17,974 bases of DNA from an uncultured Ilumatobacter sp. (GTDB lineage Bacteria; Actinomycetota; Acidimicrobiia; Acidimicrobiales; Ilumatobacteraceae). Made by a program: the position numbers and the translations under genes. The stretch is from contig CALICC010000158.1 of NCBI GenBank assembly GCA_938049325.1, forward strand, positions 1 to 17,974. The letters are read 5' to 3'. A model generated the notes under the pieces. The model saw only the letters and a program-made list of their open reading frames with translations. It was not told the origin of the DNA and searched no databases. This document shows, in pieces, positions 1 to 8,292 of this stretch; the first letter of the stretch is position 1, and each line of letters starts with the position of its first letter.

Positions 1-451
1 GGCTGTCGTCGATCACGCTCGCCCAGTCCGTCGGCTCACAGAAGCCCTGACAGGCTCCGTTGACCTTCATCTCGGTATCGAAGTCGTAGCCCTCGCGTGG
101 CGGTTCGAACGTCACGCCGATCCCGTCGTCAACCTCCCAGCTGCGAGGAGCCGCAGCGGCCACGCGCTCGTCGTCGTCGCCGACCGTGATCGACTCGAAG
201 ACGATGTCATATCGATCGGGCACCAGCGCATTGATCTCTGCCAGCAATGCGGCATCGACGACGTGCCCCGCGTCGTCAGCGTTCGACGCCGGCGTTTCAT
301 CGATGGCTCGCTCAGTTTCGGACGCTTCGCCTCGGTTGCCGGTGACTGTCACCCGACCAGCGTCAGCGCCACTGCCAGCTTCCGAGCTTTCGCCACAAGA
401 CGTCAACACGAACAGCGCCGCGACGGCGAACGGACCGAACAAAGAACGCAT
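1..451 (-). CDS. Small secreted lipoprotein, function unknown (3' end outside window)
   Basis: The frame is open from an ATG at 451 to the left edge, giving 150 visible residues with no stop seen. The N-terminus is a lipoprotein signal: Arg2, a hydrophobic stretch at about residues 4-17, and a lipobox LTSC with the lipidated Cys at 19. A Ser/Gly/Glu/Asp-rich linker covers about residues 20-60. A soluble, acidic domain follows and includes a Cys-x3-Cys pair at 134 and 138. I do not recognise this domain. The other ATG at 455 is in a different frame and gives no signal peptide, so 451 is preferred, although no clear ribosome binding site precedes it. The gene lies 74 bp beyond the aldolase-like gene on the same strand. 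It may be the last member of that run or a separate unit. It probably sits on the outer face of the membrane. Confidence 0.7.
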   Translation of the reverse strand, partial: MRSLFGPFAVAALFVLTSCGESSEAGSGADAGRVTVTGNRGEASETERAIDETPASNADDAGHVVDAALLAEINALVPDRYDIVFESITVGDDDERVAAAAPRSWEVDDGIGVTFEPPREGYDFDTEMKVNGACQGFCEPTDWASVIDDS

Positions 452-525
452 GCATGGTGATCGTCACGAACACGATTCGACTTGACCGGGGCGATCGCAC
501 CGGTTGGCGCCACCCCGAGCAACGA

Positions 526-1281
526 TCAGTCGAGAAGTGTCGGGTCGGCGCGCAGTTCAGCGCGCACGGCCGCTTCCCAGAAGCCGATGAAGCCGTTGCC
601 GTCGGACTTCAACACCATCTCAGCAAACGCCGGGGCGAGCGTCGACGCCACCGGCCCGTTGGCTGCTACTCGCACGTGCCACGACCGTTGACAACGCTGT
701 TCGAGCGCAACGGCGCGCTGGTGCGCTGCCCGCACGGTCGAACCAATCACGAGCACCCCGTGGCCCGCAAGCAATGCGAGATCGGCCTCACCGATCTTGT
801 CGACGGCCGAACGAGCCGACGACGCGTCGTTCACCGCGCCGTCGTACTCCTCGACCAACACCAGTTCGCCGCCACCGAGCGCCGAGCTCTGATCGAGGAT
901 CGGCGGGAGCTCACCGAGGTCGGCCCACACCACCCCGTACAGCGGATGGTTGTGCACGGTGACCTGCACGTCTGGTCGCTTGCGATGCAGTTCGAGATGC
1001 AGCGGAATACCCAATGGCACCGGCCACTCCCCTTCAACGACGTTGCCGTCGAGGTCGATCCGAATGACCTGGTCGGGACGCAGTTCGTCCCAGCGCACCA
1101 ACCACGGGTTGCACCAGAGCGTTCCGTCGCCGGCGTTGATGGTGATGTGTCCGGCGAGATGGTCGTTGTACCCCTCACGCCACAGAGCGCGCGCCAACAG
1201 CACGAGTGCCTCGCGGTCGTTCAACTCCGGCATCAGCTGGTCCGGTCGCAACTCGAACGGCTGTCGAAACACCTTCACCAT
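526..1281 (-). CDS. Class II aldolase/adducin-family protein
   Basis: This 251-residue protein has the fold signatures of class II (zinc-dependent) aldolases such as L-fuculose-phosphate aldolase and L-ribulose-5-phosphate 4-epimerase. The zinc-binding HNHP motif is at residues 110-113 (His110, His112). The third histidine is in LLAGHGVLV at His174. An AGHITI motif near 43-48 matches the N-terminal conserved segment. The catalytic glutamate, which in FucA lies four residues before a conserved His, is replaced by Gly91 in GIPLH. The protein therefore keeps the metal site but may not do standard aldol chemistry. I recall similar actinobacterial paralogues with unassigned roles. The start ATG is preceded by GAGGG seven bases upstream. 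The gene starts 15 bp after the amidohydrolase at 1297-2502 ends, consistent with an operon. A cytoplasmic role in cleaving, decarboxylating or isomerising a catabolic intermediate is inferred. Confidence 0.85.
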   Translation of the reverse strand: MVKVFRQPFELRPDQLMPELNDREALVLLARALWREGYNDHLAGHITINAGDGTLWCNPWLVRWDELRPDQVIRIDLDGNVVEGEWPVPLGIPLHLELHRKRPDVQVTVHNHPLYGVVWADLGELPPILDQSSALGGGELVLVEEYDGAVNDASSARSAVDKIGEADLALLAGHGVLVIGSTVRAAHQRAVALEQRCQRSWHVRVAANGPVASTLAPAFAEMVLKSDGNGFIGFWEAAVRAELRADPTLLD

Positions 1282-1296
1282 GACGTCACCCTCAAC

Positions 1297-2502
1297 TCAG
1301 TCCAGCGGCAACACGACGTCAGGCAGCGGATGCCGGTACAGCTTCGCTGCGTTCTCGCTGCACATCATGCGTAGTTCATTCGCCGGGATGTGGCCCCAGG
1401 CATCGTCGATCACGTGCTGTGTGTCGGGCCAGGTGCCGTCGCCGTGCGGATAGTCGGTCTCGACGAGGATGTTCTCGACGCCGATGCGATGGCGCGTGTC
1501 GATCGTTGACGGATCGTCGAGCGTGCAGAACCAGAAGTTGCGCTTCAACACCTCTGCTGGGCGGACCTCCCAGCCCAAGCCGTACCCCGATCGATCGACG
1601 ATGTTGTCGAGGCGGTCGAGCAGCATCGCCACCCAGCCGATGCCCCCTTCTGACATCGCGATCTTCAGGTCGGGATGTTTGACCGGGTACTCCGACCACA
1701 GCCACTCCGCACACGCTCCGAGCGACAACTGCCCGAACAGCGTGGCGCCGATCTGGAGCGCGGGAGAACCCGGGATGTACGGGGCCAGACCGGAGCTGCC
1801 GACGTGGAGCGAGATGACGGTGTCGGTCTCCACGCACGCCGCGATGATTGGATCCCAGTGGTCGCGCTCCCACAAGCTCGGCAGCCCGACCATGTGCGGA
1901 CGCTCGGGCAGCGTGACCGAGACGAAGCCACGCTCGGCATTGCGACGGATTTCGGCAACGGCTTCGTCGGGGTCGGCCAAGTACGTGATCCCGCACGGGA
2001 TGATGCGGCTCGGATGCGCGAGATACCACTCTTCGTACATCCAGTTGTTCCACGCCTTCACGCAGTCGATACCGACCTCGCGATCATTCGCAGCGGCAAA
2101 GACACGACCGCAAAAGCCAGTGATCTGTGACGGGAAGTTGAGCATCGCCCAAATGCCGGCAATGTCCATGTCGGCAACGCGCGCATCGACGTCGTAGCAA
2201 CCGGGGCGCATCTGATCGAACCGGAACGGTTCCAACTTCACGGTGTCTTGGCGGCGCCCCGCCACGGCGTTCATCCCGACCTGGCTGTACTGCTGACCTT
2301 CGAACTCCCATACCTGGTGGCCCTGCTCCGTCTCCGCGATCTTGGGACCACGAGCACGAGTTGCCTCGGGCAGATACGTGTCGAAGAGATGAGGTGGTTC
2401 GACGACATGGTCGTCAACCGAGATCACCGTGACCCCGACGTCGCGCCGAGTCGGTTCGGGCAAGAAGAGCTCAGGATCGAGCTGAACCGGTTCGGCTGTC
2501 AT
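1297..2502 (-). CDS. Amidohydrolase family 2 protein, ACMSD/decarboxylase-like
   Basis: This 401-residue TIM-barrel protein belongs to the amidohydrolase-2 group, which includes ACMSD and gamma-resorcylate decarboxylase. The N-terminal metal motif is SVDDHVVEP, with Asp30-x-His32 instead of the hydrolase HxH. The known decarboxylases use Glu-x-His at this place. Further candidate ligands are His233 in SLHVGSSG and Asp350 in VETDYPHGDG. The usual second-half His is replaced by Glu285 in SEGGIGW. A non-hydrolytic C-C lyase or decarboxylase reaction, or hydrolysis of an activated ring, is more likely than amide hydrolysis, but this is inference. The ATG at 2502 lies 5 bp after the stop of the upstream deacylase gene and has no strong ribosome binding site, so translation is probably coupled. 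It is one of three proteins of this fold in the window. Confidence 0.88.
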   Translation of the reverse strand: MTAEPVQLDPELFLPEPTRRDVGVTVISVDDHVVEPPHLFDTYLPEATRARGPKIAETEQGHQVWEFEGQQYSQVGMNAVAGRRQDTVKLEPFRFDQMRPGCYDVDARVADMDIAGIWAMLNFPSQITGFCGRVFAAANDREVGIDCVKAWNNWMYEEWYLAHPSRIIPCGITYLADPDEAVAEIRRNAERGFVSVTLPERPHMVGLPSLWERDHWDPIIAACVETDTVISLHVGSSGLAPYIPGSPALQIGATLFGQLSLGACAEWLWSEYPVKHPDLKIAMSEGGIGWVAMLLDRLDNIVDRSGYGLGWEVRPAEVLKRNFWFCTLDDPSTIDTRHRIGVENILVETDYPHGDGTWPDTQHVIDDAWGHIPANELRMMCSENAAKLYRHPLPDVVLPLD

Positions 2503-2507
2503 GTCTG

Positions 2508-4247
2508 TTACTTCGACCGCACCAGGCGACCAGGCCGAGCGCCCGTGTCAACACCGTTGCGTCGAGTCACTTCACCGGCGACGACGGTTGCGACGTAGCC
2601 GGTGGCTTCTTGCAGTAGACGACGTCCGCCTGCTGGCAGGTCATCTGCCGCGTGCGGGAAGCCGAGCGTCAAATTGTCCATGTCGATGACGTTGAGGTCA
2701 GCGCGCTGACCAACGGCAATCGTGCCGCGATCGGTGAATCCGGCGACCTCGGCGGTGACCGATGTTTGCAGCCGAACCGCGTCCTCGATCGCGATCTGAG
2801 GTCCGCGACTGCGGTCACGGGTCCAGTGCGTCAGCAGATACGTCGGGATCGACGCGTCGCAGATCATCCGGCAGTGTGCGCCACCGTCGGACAGGCCACT
2901 GACCGATGCAGGATGCTTCAACATCTCGTAGATCGCGTCCTGGTTTCCGCCGGCGAAGTTGAACAGCGGGAACATGAGAAACGCTCGCCCGTCGTCGGCG
3001 CACATCAGGTCGTAAGCAAGACCGAGCGGATCCACGCCAGCGGCTTCCGCGAGTGCGGTGACCGCCTTCTCGGGTGGCGGCTCGTAGTCCGGCGGCGAAC
3101 CCATCTCGTAGATCTTGTCGAGCGACATCGCGAGGAAGGCGCCGATGCCGTCGAACTGCTGCGACGGGTCGGCCGGAAGATCCTCTTCAGCAAGGATTGC
3201 TTCGCGAACTTCAGGCTTCATCAGCTCGGCCACGAGAGCGTCACGGTCCAGCCGTTCGGCCAGATCGACGTAGGTCGGACGCTTCGAGAAGAAGTGGTAC
3301 CCGTCCCAGCCGAGCATCATCCCGAAGGGGCGGGCAGCAATCTGCGGACGCAGATTCGCACCGTCGGCATTCGTGCGCTCGACGACGTCGTAGACCTCGC
3401 GCCACGAGTCGGCGACGATGTCGTTCTGCAGCATCGCGAACGTGACCGGCAAGCCGGTCCGCTTGGCGAGTCGAGACATCCAGTCGACCTCGGTCATCAG
3501 CGTTTCGGGGTCGAACTCGAGCCCCTGGGGTGCAACCTCGAAGATGCCGTGCCCGGAATCGAGCATCGCATCGGCGATCCCGTCGAGTTCGTCCATCGCC
3601 GCAAACGTGCCCGGCACCGGCTCGCCGTCGCGAGCTTTGTGGTTGAGCGTGCGGCTCGTCGAGAATCCGATCGCCCCGGCGTCGAGCGCCTCGCTGACGA
3701 GGCGGCCCATCTCGACGATGTCGTCGGGAGTGGCTGGCTCGTTCTTCGCACCGCGCTCCCCCATGACGTACGCGCGCAGCGGCCCGTGGGCGACGTACGC
3801 CGCGACGTCGATCGCATACTGGCGACCATCGAGCACGTCGAGGTACTCCGGGAAGCTCTCCCAATTCCAGGTGATTCCTTCGTGCAGCGCCGTGCCTGGA
3901 ATGTCTTCCACGCCTTCCATCAACTGCACCAACCACGCCTCGCGACCTGGCCGAACCGGAGCGAAGCCGACACCGCAGTTCCCCATCACGACGGTGGTGA
4001 CCCCATGGCCGCTCGTCGGGTCGAGGAGTTCGTCCCATGTGGCCTGACCGTCGTAGTGAGTGTGGATGTCGACGAAGCCCGGAGTGACGAGGAGTCCGGC
4101 GGCATCGATCACCTCGGCCTCGGGCGAGGCCGAGACGTCGGGCCCAATCTCGACGATGACACCGTCGCGCACCGCCACGTCGGCGACGACGCCGGGCGAG
4201 CCCGTACCATCGACCACAGTTCCACCTCGGATGATGAGTTCGCTCAT
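2508..4247 (-). CDS. N-acyl-D-amino-acid deacylase-like amidohydrolase
   Basis: The protein has 579 residues counted from the ATG at 4247 (MSELIIRGG), chosen because GGAG lies 8 bases upstream. The frame extends further but overlaps the preceding gene without a signal. It belongs to the D-aminoacylase branch of the amidohydrolase superfamily: a small N-terminal beta domain with GTVVDGTGSPG, then the metal motif DIHTHYDGQ (His62, His64). Next come the conserved Cys91 of GNCG, which bridges metal in D-aminoacylase, and SDGGAH at 453-458 with the catalytic Asp454. The C-terminal VGQRADLNVID segment returns to the beta domain. The family removes acyl groups from N-acyl-D-amino acids, but many actinobacterial members are untested. 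Here the context suggests cleavage of an amide or cyclic amide in the imported substrate. It follows the substrate-binding lipoprotein gene by 25 bp. The product is cytoplasmic, as no signal peptide is seen. Confidence 0.88.
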   Translation of the reverse strand: MSELIIRGGTVVDGTGSPGVVADVAVRDGVIVEIGPDVSASPEAEVIDAAGLLVTPGFVDIHTHYDGQATWDELLDPTSGHGVTTVVMGNCGVGFAPVRPGREAWLVQLMEGVEDIPGTALHEGITWNWESFPEYLDVLDGRQYAIDVAAYVAHGPLRAYVMGERGAKNEPATPDDIVEMGRLVSEALDAGAIGFSTSRTLNHKARDGEPVPGTFAAMDELDGIADAMLDSGHGIFEVAPQGLEFDPETLMTEVDWMSRLAKRTGLPVTFAMLQNDIVADSWREVYDVVERTNADGANLRPQIAARPFGMMLGWDGYHFFSKRPTYVDLAERLDRDALVAELMKPEVREAILAEEDLPADPSQQFDGIGAFLAMSLDKIYEMGSPPDYEPPPEKAVTALAEAAGVDPLGLAYDLMCADDGRAFLMFPLFNFAGGNQDAIYEMLKHPASVSGLSDGGAHCRMICDASIPTYLLTHWTRDRSRGPQIAIEDAVRLQTSVTAEVAGFTDRGTIAVGQRADLNVIDMDNLTLGFPHAADDLPAGGRRLLQEATGYVATVVAGEVTRRNGVDTGARPGRLVRSK

Positions 4248-4272
4248 TTCATTCTCCGTTCTCTTGCCCTGC

Positions 4273-5916
4273 TCAGCGAATTGCCACGTAGTCGCCGTTG
4301 GGCACGACGCAGGTGTCGTTCTCGTCGAACGCTCCACCTTCGAACGCACACGGCGATGTCCATGTCATGGTCTGGAATGCGTCGGGGACCGCGGTCTTGC
4401 CGGGGGCCACGCTGCCGGGAATCATGTTGTTGGTGTCGACCGGACCGAGGTTGTTCGCTGCTTCGTAGATGTCAGCCCGGGTTGGGTTGTCGCCGGCGTC
4501 GTAGATCGCCCGCATGGCCATCCGGAAGATCGAGCAGAGATTCGAGAGCATGCCGACCACGGTGTTGTCTGCCGAGTCGAAGAAGTCGAGCTCCGGACCA
4601 CCCTGCGCAACGTACGCCTCCTGGCACATCTGGTTGAACGGCGGATTGAAGTCGTCGATGTTTTGGTTACCCGTCGCGGCGTTGTCGGCGATGAAGGTGC
4701 CGTTGTACAACGCTGCTGCCGCCTCGCCGCCGAACGCCGCCACCTTCGAGCTCACCAGGTCGCCAGCTTGCGACTCGAAGCTCGACTGGATGAACTGCAC
4801 CTCGCCGGGTTGGAAACCTTGGGTGACCATCTCACTGATGTAGCCCGGAAGAGACAGAATGTTGAGTGACGGGAAGATCACGTCGACCCCGTTGGTCAAC
4901 ATGTTGCTCACGCTCTCCTGCACGCCTTCGGTGCACGCGGTCGCGCCGCCGCAACCAATCACGTCGAAGACGGCGACTTCGTAGCCGAGTGCCTCGAGTG
5001 TCGCGATCTGGCCGGACTCGATGGCATTGGCCCGCTCCGGTGCGTCGCTGGTGACGACACCGATGGTCTTGCCCTCCAAGAGACCTTGGTCATGAGCGAT
5101 CGAGGCAGCGAAGGCAGGCCCTTCACTGAGCCCGACGTCGAGGGTGATCAACCGCCCATCTGAACGGTCGGCGTAGTCCTGCGAGAGCCCCTGCGTCGTG
5201 ATGAACATGGTTTCATGCTCCTCGGTGAGACACAGCACCGCCGGGCCCTGGAAGCCCGAGCTGTTCACTGCAATCACGGCGTTGTTGTCCTCGGTGGCAA
5301 CCAGACACGCCGAGGTGGTCTCAGCCACCGGGTCCCCGATCGGCGAGAACTCCACCTGACCGGCATCGAGTAGCCGACCGCGCACGCCGCCACACTCTTC
5401 GTTGACCGTTGCGACGAGCGCCTCCCACATGGCCGTCACATCGCCGACTTCGACGCCGAAGCCGATGGAAGCGAGTTCTTCGAGCGTCGAACGAATGTGG
5501 AAGATCTCGATCGAGTCGGCCGTGATGCCGGCGTCGGTCGCCTCACGATTCTCCGCCGCGTCGTGTGGCAGACACAATGCGTCGAGCGAACCGAACGGGT
5601 GGGTCCGGTCGATCGACTTCTGATACTCGACGAACAGCGGCCCGCGAGGATCGTCGAAGAAGTCCGCATCACCCTCGTCGGTGTCGGGCTCGGGATCCGC
5701 CTCCGTGTCAGGATCGGGATCCGCCTCTGTGTCGGGCTCGGGGTCCGCGTCGGTGTCATCAACGCCGGTGTCATCGACCTCGGGTTCAGGCTCCGAGACC
5801 GCCGTGGAGACGTCCGGTGACGAATCGGATGTCTCCGCTTCACCTCCACACGCAACAGCGACAAGTGCGAATACGGCCAGAACGCCGAGACGTCGGCGGT
5901 TGACAGATGCGGTCAT
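4273..5916 (-). CDS. ABC transporter substrate-binding lipoprotein, HAAT/type I fold
   Basis: This 547-residue lipoprotein is probably the extracytoplasmic receptor for the transporter encoded divergently at 6028-11135. The ATG at 5916 is preceded by GGGGGA with a 4-base gap. The N-terminus has a basic NRRR segment, a hydrophobic core and a lipobox ending at Cys23 (VAVAC). Residues about 31-86 form an acidic Asp/Glu/Pro/Thr linker made partly of short tandem repeats. The remainder, from about 90 on, looks like a two-lobed type I periplasmic-binding domain related to the branched-chain amino acid receptors. Supporting segments are KTIGVVTSD, the helix after it, and EVAVFDVIGC. Several Cys residues are scattered through this domain. 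Leucine-binding residues cannot be assigned, so the ligand is unknown. Its promoter region contains the TCTGAC inverted repeat shared with the P450 region. Confidence 0.87.
   Translation of the reverse strand: MTASVNRRRLGVLAVFALVAVACGGEAETSDSSPDVSTAVSEPEPEVDDTGVDDTDADPEPDTEADPDPDTEADPEPDTDEGDADFFDDPRGPLFVEYQKSIDRTHPFGSLDALCLPHDAAENREATDAGITADSIEIFHIRSTLEELASIGFGVEVGDVTAMWEALVATVNEECGGVRGRLLDAGQVEFSPIGDPVAETTSACLVATEDNNAVIAVNSSGFQGPAVLCLTEEHETMFITTQGLSQDYADRSDGRLITLDVGLSEGPAFAASIAHDQGLLEGKTIGVVTSDAPERANAIESGQIATLEALGYEVAVFDVIGCGGATACTEGVQESVSNMLTNGVDVIFPSLNILSLPGYISEMVTQGFQPGEVQFIQSSFESQAGDLVSSKVAAFGGEAAAALYNGTFIADNAATGNQNIDDFNPPFNQMCQEAYVAQGGPELDFFDSADNTVVGMLSNLCSIFRMAMRAIYDAGDNPTRADIYEAANNLGPVDTNNMIPGSVAPGKTAVPDAFQTMTWTSPCAFEGGAFDENDTCVVPNGDYVAIR
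5678..5749. repeat. Three tandem 24-bp units in the lipoprotein linker
   Basis: Three consecutive 24-base units lie at 5678-5701, 5702-5725 and 5726-5749, followed by the start of a fourth. They differ at only a few bases. On the coding (minus) strand each unit gives eight residues of the type ADPEPDTE, and together they form the acidic stalk between the lipid anchor and the binding domain. Copy number may vary by replication slippage without breaking the frame. Confidence 0.85.
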
Positions 5917-6027
5917 GATGTCCCCCAAGACTGGATGATTGGATTGCCCCATGGCTTCTGACGTAGTGTCAGAAACCGTTGCGGTCAACGTACTCGAACA
6001 GCGACCGCTTGGGGAATGCAGGGGTGC
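5917..6027. promoter_or_regulatory. Divergent promoter region between binding protein and MFS-ABC gene
   Basis: This gap separates the leftward lipoprotein operon from the rightward transporter operon and must hold both promoters. On the minus strand a TTGACC at 5982-5987 is followed after 17 bases by TACGTC, a weak candidate -35/-10 pair. That -10 would overlap the inverted repeat at 5956-5974, as expected for a repressor site. No convincing rightward promoter could be chosen. Confidence 0.5.
5956..5974. promoter_or_regulatory. Inverted-repeat operator TTCTGAC-N5-GTCAGAA
   Basis: A perfect 7-base inverted repeat (TTCTGAC, spacer GTAGT, GTCAGAA) lies in the middle of the divergent intergenic region. 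The same TCTGAC-N5-GTCAGA core, followed by AA, occurs at 12846-12862 in the other divergent region. Size and symmetry fit a dimeric helix-turn-helix repressor, for example of the TetR family. Which regulator binds is unknown, as none is encoded in the window. Confidence 0.75.
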
Positions 6028-8292
6028 ATGAGCGAGCAACAAGCGTCCGCGGCAAAACTGTCGGCGGCGGTTCTAGCTGACGAAACTCAGCACGACGACG
6101 GGCCCGTTGTCGTACCCGATGACTTGATGTTCGGCGCCGGCGCCGAACCAATGACCCTCCGCGAGGCGCTGAAAGTCGGCGGCACCTCGATGGTCGTCTT
6201 CATGTTACTGTTGAACGTGATCGACGACCTCCCACGAGCCGTGCGCGTCGTCGCTCCTGACATCCAGGCAACCTTCGGCATCTCCGACACGACACTCACC
6301 GCCATGCTGTCGTTCGGCGGCGTCGCACTGGTGTTGGGCGCCGTTCCGATGGGCAGGCTGGCCGACCGCATCAAGCGCGTCACCATCATTCCCATCGCGT
6401 CGCTGTTCTGGGCGACGACCATGGCGCTGACCGGCGTGGTGGCCAATCCGTTCCAGATGTTCTGGGCAAACGCGGTGACCGGCTTCGGCCAGGCGTATCG
6501 AATCCCGGTATCGAACTCGCTGCTCGCCGACTCGTACCCGGTGCAGAGCCGCAACCAGATCTTTGCGTTCGAAGGCGTCGGGCGCCCGCTCGGTCAACTC
6601 CTCGGTCCGTTGCTGGTCGGCGGCGTCGCGGCGTATGCGGGAGGCACCGAGGGGTGGCGATGGGCCTTCTTCGTCCTCGCCATCCCGCCAGTGATCGTCG
6701 GGCTCGCGTCGGTCATGCTGCGCGAGCCGGTGCGCGGCAAGTACGACCGCGAAGCCGTCTTCGGCATCACCGCCGATGAGACCGAGTCCGATGACGACGC
6801 CGAGTCTGAGACGACGACCGACACCGAAGAGGGCGGTTCCGGCACCGGCGAACTTCCCGTGTCAACGAGCCAGGCATTCGCCCGCCTCCAGAAGGTTCGC
6901 ACCTTCTACTTCCTCGCTGTCGGCGTTGGAGTCCTCGGGTTCGCCCTGGTCGCCGTTCCGTTGCAGTTCAACCTGCTCCTCGAGGACAAGTACGCGTTCG
7001 GGCCGCTGAAGCGTGGTGTCGTCGAGTCGCTCATCTGGGTGATCACCATCCCGGCCTTGCCGTTCGCGGGCAAGCTGCTCGACCGGCGATTCCGCGACGA
7101 CCCGGCGAACATGATGAAGCTGACCGGCAGCTTCGTGATCGCATCCGGCCTCCTCTATGGGGTCGGTCTGCAGTTCAAGCCAATCGGCCCGCTCGTGCTG
7201 TTCATCGCGCTCGCGCAGGCTGCGATCTCGTGCGCATTCGTCGGGACGGCACCCATCATCGCCGCGGTCTCCCCGTTCCGCATCCGCGCTCAGGCGTTCG
7301 CGTTCCTTCCGGTGTTCATCTTTCTCATGGGCGGGTTTCTCGGCGGCCTGTTCGTTGCGCAGCTCTCCGATTCGTTCGGCAACCGCACCGCAATGATCGC
7401 GGTTGCGCCCATCACGGCGATCATCGGTGGCCTGCTGATCATGTACGGGTCACGCTTCATCCGCGCCGATATCGCACTGGCGGTCGAAGAACTCGTGGAA
7501 GAGCGTGACGAAATGGCGCGCATGCTCGAATCGCCCGACGACATCCCCGTACTTCAGGTGCGCAATCTCGACGTCAGCTACGGGCCGGTGCAAGTGCTGT
7601 TCGGCGCCGAACTCGAAGTTCGACGGGGCGAAGTGCTGGCGGTGCTCGGCACAATCGGAGCAGGCAAGTCGACCATGCTGCGAGCGATCAGCGGGCTCGG
7701 CGTTCCCGAGCGCGGCGTGATCCGACTCAACGGTCGAACGATCACGTACACCGACGCAGAGCGCCGCTTTGCCGAAGGCATCGTGCAGTTGCGTGGCGGC
7801 GATGGCATCTTCCCCGACCTCACCATCGAGGAGAATCTGCGTACGTCGGTCTTGGCGAGCAAACTCTCGAAACGCGAGGTCGAGCAACGCATCAACACCG
7901 CCGTCGAACGGTTCCCAGCGTTGGCGCAACGCCTCGACGAGACCGGCCGCAACCTGTCGGGTGGCCAGCAGCAGATGCTGGCGCTGGCCATGGCGCTGAT
8001 GCACGAGCCCGAGGTGTTGATCATCGACGAACTGAGCCTCGGGCTTGCACCGGTGGTCGTGCAGTCGCTCATCGCCGTGATCGAAGAGTTGAAAGAGGCC
8101 GGGATGACGATGATCATCGTCGAGCAATCGGTCAACATCGCACTGTCCATCGCCGATCGGGCCGTGTTCATGGAGAAAGGTGTCGTCACGTTCGAAGGCA
8201 GCGCCGACGAACTCGCTCAACGCAGCGACATCGTCGAAGCAGCACTGCTCGGCCGTGCAGACTCGAGCAGCGAAACGGACACCGACGCATGA
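6028..8292 (+). CDS. MFS transporter fused to LivF-like ABC ATPase
   Basis: This 754-residue fusion starts at the ATG at 6028 (AGGGG with a 3-base gap); an ATG at 6016 would add four residues and has a poorer site. Numbering here is from the 6016 start. An N-terminal tail of about 50 residues precedes a complete 12-helix major facilitator domain (about 55-480). This has a motif A variant GRLADRIKR at 113-121 between helices 2 and 3, and a long acidic loop (about 253-278) between helices 6 and 7. A charged helix (about 484-505) joins it to a LivF-type ATPase (about 511-746). The ATPase shows Walker A GTIGAGKST (545-553), signature LSGGQQQ (647-653), Walker B LIIDE (Asp671, Glu672) and the LivF-typical VEQ at 702-704. 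The Q-loop Gln position appears to be Gly594. It overlaps the next gene by 4 bp and presumably supplies its second ATPase. How the MFS part contributes to transport is unknown. Confidence 0.9.
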   Translation: MSEQQASAAKLSAAVLADETQHDDGPVVVPDDLMFGAGAEPMTLREALKVGGTSMVVFMLLLNVIDDLPRAVRVVAPDIQATFGISDTTLTAMLSFGGVALVLGAVPMGRLADRIKRVTIIPIASLFWATTMALTGVVANPFQMFWANAVTGFGQAYRIPVSNSLLADSYPVQSRNQIFAFEGVGRPLGQLLGPLLVGGVAAYAGGTEGWRWAFFVLAIPPVIVGLASVMLREPVRGKYDREAVFGITADETESDDDAESETTTDTEEGGSGTGELPVSTSQAFARLQKVRTFYFLAVGVGVLGFALVAVPLQFNLLLEDKYAFGPLKRGVVESLIWVITIPALPFAGKLLDRRFRDDPANMMKLTGSFVIASGLLYGVGLQFKPIGPLVLFIALAQAAISCAFVGTAPIIAAVSPFRIRAQAFAFLPVFIFLMGGFLGGLFVAQLSDSFGNRTAMIAVAPITAIIGGLLIMYGSRFIRADIALAVEELVEERDEMARMLESPDDIPVLQVRNLDVSYGPVQVLFGAELEVRRGEVLAVLGTIGAGKSTMLRAISGLGVPERGVIRLNGRTITYTDAERRFAEGIVQLRGGDGIFPDLTIEENLRTSVLASKLSKREVEQRINTAVERFPALAQRLDETGRNLSGGQQQMLALAMALMHEPEVLIIDELSLGLAPVVVQSLIAVIEELKEAGMTMIIVEQSVNIALSIADRAVFMEKGVVTFEGSADELAQRSDIVEAALLGRADSSSETDTDA

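Noticed and set aside
487..517. Possible hairpin (CGGGGTGG pairing with TCGCCCCG, two wobble pairs) after the aldolase-like gene on the minus strand
   Set aside because: Loop of about 15 bases and no T-tract follows, so it does not support an intrinsic terminator.
454..1374. 306-codon open frame on the plus strand
   Set aside because: Antisense to the aldolase-like gene, which has clear zinc-ligand motifs and a ribosome binding site.
1649..1654. TCTGAC half site
   Set aside because: It lies inside a coding region with no inverted partner at the right spacing, so it is not a third operator.
2652..4637. 661-codon open frame on the plus strand
   Set aside because: It is antisense to the deacylase and lipoprotein genes, has an Arg/Val/Asp/His-rich composition typical of GC-rich shadow frames, and shows no recognisable domain.
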